From contig JANBQS010000452.1 of NCBI GenBank assembly GCA_027577415.1, positions 1 to 17,628 of the forward strand: a stretch of DNA of 17,628 bases, written 5' to 3'. The notes under the pieces are model-generated. The model was not told the origin of the DNA, did no database searches, and was given only the letters and a program-made list of their open reading frames with translations. Numbering within the stretch: the first letter of the stretch is position 1; each line of letters begins with the position of its first letter. The translations under genes and the position numbers were made by a program. Shown in pieces: positions 15,749 through 17,628 of the stretch. This DNA comes from Coemansia sp. RSA 922 (lineage: Eukaryota > Kickxellomycota > Kickxellomycetes > Kickxellales > Kickxellaceae).

Positions 15749-17353
15749 ATGTTAAGCGCTGGAAGGGCCCTTAGCCGCGGTATTAGGCAGCAGTCCCAGC
15801 GTGGGCTAGCAAACTTGGCCATGTTTGCCGCAGCGAAAACGCTTGCACAGTCACAAAGCCCGTCCACGCCTTTAAAGGCCGCCATTGTCGATGAAGCCGG
15901 GTCACACTCATACGCAGACCTTTTAGACGATGCGCGCAAAGTCCGTGCTGCACTTGGCAACAAAGACCACTTAGGAGCTAGCATAGCCATGCTAATGCCG
16001 AACAGCTACGAGTATGCAGCGGTTCAGTGGGGTATCTGGGCATCTGGCGGCGCAGCTGTGCCTCTGAGCCCCATGCACCCTGAGCGGGAACTCGAGTACT
16101 TTATCTCAAACTCCAATGCTCGCTACTTGATCTGCCACCCGGCTTTGCTCTCCAACGTCCAGCCAGCGCTCAGTAGGCTGGACCAGTCAGTGCAAGTGAT
16201 TATGTCAGACAGCATCATGGAAATGGCCCAGATCGAGAGCATCGACGATGTTGTTATAGACGAGAACCAGAGCGCTTTGTTTATCTACACCAGTGGAACC
16301 ACTGGCAAGCCCAAGGGCGTGGTACACACGCATGCAACTATTGCGGCGCAAGTCAGTGCGCTTCACAAGGCCTGGGGATGGACTGCCGACGACTGCCTAC
16401 TACACATGCTGCCGTTGCACCATATCCACGGCATAGTAGTAGCACTATGCGCAGCTCTATGGACTGGCGCGACTACCGAGATGATGCCAAAGTTTGACAA
16501 GGATAAGGTGTGGTCCCGGATCATCGACGGCCCGCAAGACATCTCGATACTCATGGGCGTGCCAACCATGTACTCGCGCCTACTACAGGCGCTAGACGCA
16601 ATGCCGGCTGAGCGCCAGCGCGCCGCAAGCAACGCGATGAGCAGGCTGCGGCTGACTGTCTCGGGCTCAGCGGCTCTGCCCACATCGGTATTTAAGCAGT
16701 GGCAGCAAGCAACGAGCCAAGTAATGCTAGAGCGCTACGGCATGTCTGAGATCGGGATGGCCTTGTCCAACGATGCCGCCAACCCCGCTGCACGAAGAGC
16801 AGGGTCTGTCGGCAAACCACTGCCGAGCGTGGATGTCCGCCTGGCAGACTCCAGCAACACTGACGTGACCAATGTGCCTGGCGCCTCGGGCATGATCCAA
16901 GTCAAGGGACCTAGTGTATTCACCGAGTACTATGGTCTTCCCGACAAGACCGCCAAGGAGTTTACCAAAGACGGCTGGTTTATCACTGGCGACATTGGCA
17001 CTCGCGACGCCGAGGGCCGGTACTACATCATGGGCCGCGAGAGCGTCGACATAATAAAGTCGGGCGGATACAAGCTGTCTGCGCTAGAGATTGAGCGCGA
17101 GCTTCTGGACCACCCGAGCATAGTCGACGTCGCCGTCGTTGGCATCCCCAGTGAAGAGTGGGGCGAAGCAGTTGCTGCTGCTGTCGTCTTGCGAGCAGGA
17201 GCTTTGCTCTCCATCGACGACTTGAAACCCTGGTGCTACGCACGCATGGCACACTACAAGGCCCCAAAGCAGCTCTGCACTGTCGATACGCTGCCTCGAA
17301 ATCTCATGGGCAAACTAGATAAAAAGGCTGTTAAAAGGTTGTTTGAGGATTAA
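15749..17353 (+). CDS. ACSF3: Mitochondrial malonyl-/methylmalonyl-CoA synthetase, ACSF3-like
   Basis: This 534-residue member of the acyl-adenylate (ANL) superfamily activates a short dicarboxylic acid with ATP and CoA. It has the core motifs YTSGTTGKPKGVVHTH (residues 180-195), SGSAALP (305-311), ERYGMSEIGMALS (328-340), the GWFITGD aspartate (D415), the hinge RESVDIIKSGGYK (430-442) and the C-terminal catalytic lysine in PRNLMGKLDKK (K522). The combination RYGMSEIGMALSN ... AGSVGKPLP ... VKGPSVFTEYY follows human ACSF3 closely, so malonate or methylmalonate is the likely substrate; other short-chain acyl substrates cannot be excluded. The N-terminus (MLSAGRALSRGIRQQSQRG) has several Arg and no acidic residue, which suggests mitochondrial import; there is no peroxisomal SKL. 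In mitochondria it would supply malonyl-CoA to type II fatty acid synthesis, and hence lipoate. No introns. Its stop lies 44 bp from the stop of the next, convergent gene. Confidence 0.93.
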   Translation: MLSAGRALSRGIRQQSQRGLANLAMFAAAKTLAQSQSPSTPLKAAIVDEAGSHSYADLLDDARKVRAALGNKDHLGASIAMLMPNSYEYAAVQWGIWASGGAAVPLSPMHPERELEYFISNSNARYLICHPALLSNVQPALSRLDQSVQVIMSDSIMEMAQIESIDDVVIDENQSALFIYTSGTTGKPKGVVHTHATIAAQVSALHKAWGWTADDCLLHMLPLHHIHGIVVALCAALWTGATTEMMPKFDKDKVWSRIIDGPQDISILMGVPTMYSRLLQALDAMPAERQRAASNAMSRLRLTVSGSAALPTSVFKQWQQATSQVMLERYGMSEIGMALSNDAANPAARRAGSVGKPLPSVDVRLADSSNTDVTNVPGASGMIQVKGPSVFTEYYGLPDKTAKEFTKDGWFITGDIGTRDAEGRYYIMGRESVDIIKSGGYKLSALEIERELLDHPSIVDVAVVGIPSEEWGEAVAAAVVLRAGALLSIDDLKPWCYARMAHYKAPKQLCTVDTLPRNLMGKLDKKAVKRLFED

Positions 17354-17397
17354 TATTAGAATTAAAGTTATACACATAGCTCTCTCCTCCCCACGAT

Positions 17398-17628
17398 CTA
17401 TTCAGCGTCATCGGCGGGGTGTGGCTCCTTTCCGCCCGACTCACTATCCATAGTCACAGTAGGCGCAGGCGAAGGGTCGCTGGGCCGATCCGATCCTTCG
17501 CTCGTATCTTTTACCACCTGCTGAGCCTCACTCTTCGCCGAGTCTTTGGCTTCGGCCTTGTTATTTTGCAGCTGTTCGTATTCGCTTGCAAGTCTGATCG
17601 CCAGCCTCATCATGGAGTTGCGCTTCTC
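17398..17628 (-). CDS. 3' end of an unidentified gene, cut by the window edge
   Basis: An open frame enters from the right edge and ends with TAG at 17398-17400. The visible 76 residues read EKRNSMMRLAIRLASEYEQLQ, then an acidic, polar tail rich in Lys, Glu, Ser, Asp and Pro (DTSEGSDRPSDPSPAP), ending PADDAE. The first part looks helical and the rest disordered. The frame is open through position 17628, so the internal ATG at 17613 need not be the start. I do not recognise the family. The coding call rests on the open frame, its composition and the convergent arrangement with the upstream gene (44 bp between stop codons). Confidence 0.6.
   Translation of the reverse strand, partial: EKRNSMMRLAIRLASEYEQLQNNKAEAKDSAKSEAQQVVKDTSEGSDRPSDPSPAPTVTMDSESGGKEPHPADDAE

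Overview
The window looks like nuclear DNA of a fungus. The genes are compact. Most large ORFs have no introns, and the few introns are roughly 100-150 nt with GTAAG(T/C) donors. Intergenic spacers are short, and three promoters carry clear TATA boxes. The proteome is fungal-style: an Eaf7-type NuA4 subunit, a Hsf/Sfl1-like factor and a tigA/ERp38-type PDI. An ER protein ending in KDEL rather than HDEL, together with an ACSF3-type enzyme, would fit an early-diverging lineage (for example Kickxellomycotina). That placement is inference; I cannot confirm it without a search.

Left part (1-2365): a spacer of about 660 bp, then a TATA-driven B-type cyclin locus on the + strand (781-2061). It has recognisable N- and C-terminal cyclin parts, but two in-frame stops (or one more intron) and no second half of the first cyclin box. 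It is best read as a pseudogene or a highly truncated cyclin.

Middle (2366-10189): three large minus-strand genes in tandem. They encode the TFIIH helicase XPB/Ssl2, a SWI3/SMARCC-type chromatin-remodelling subunit (MarR/BRCT/chromo module, SWIRM, ZZ, SANT, coiled coil), and an HSF-domain transcription factor. A mostly empty spacer of about 1.2 kb follows.

Right part (11390-17628): a four-exon gene for a small lysine-rich protein I do not recognise; an ER protein disulfide isomerase of the ERp38/tigA type (two CGHC thioredoxin domains, ERp29 C-terminal domain, KDEL) with an unfolded-protein-response-like element next to its TATA box; a CT20-family Eaf7/MRGBP subunit of NuA4; a convergent Yar1-like ankyrin protein; a mitochondrial ACSF3-like malonyl-CoA synthetase driven from a divergent promoter shared with the ankyrin gene; and the 3' end of an unidentified minus-strand gene that runs off the window.

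The genes do not form a pathway cluster. Several act in transcription and chromatin (XPB, SWI3, HSF, Eaf7), but such adjacency is ordinary in fungi. I see no mobile element, tRNA, rRNA, CRISPR or obvious new system. The most interesting objects are the decayed cyclin, the unknown lysine-rich protein and the regulatory element upstream of the PDI gene.
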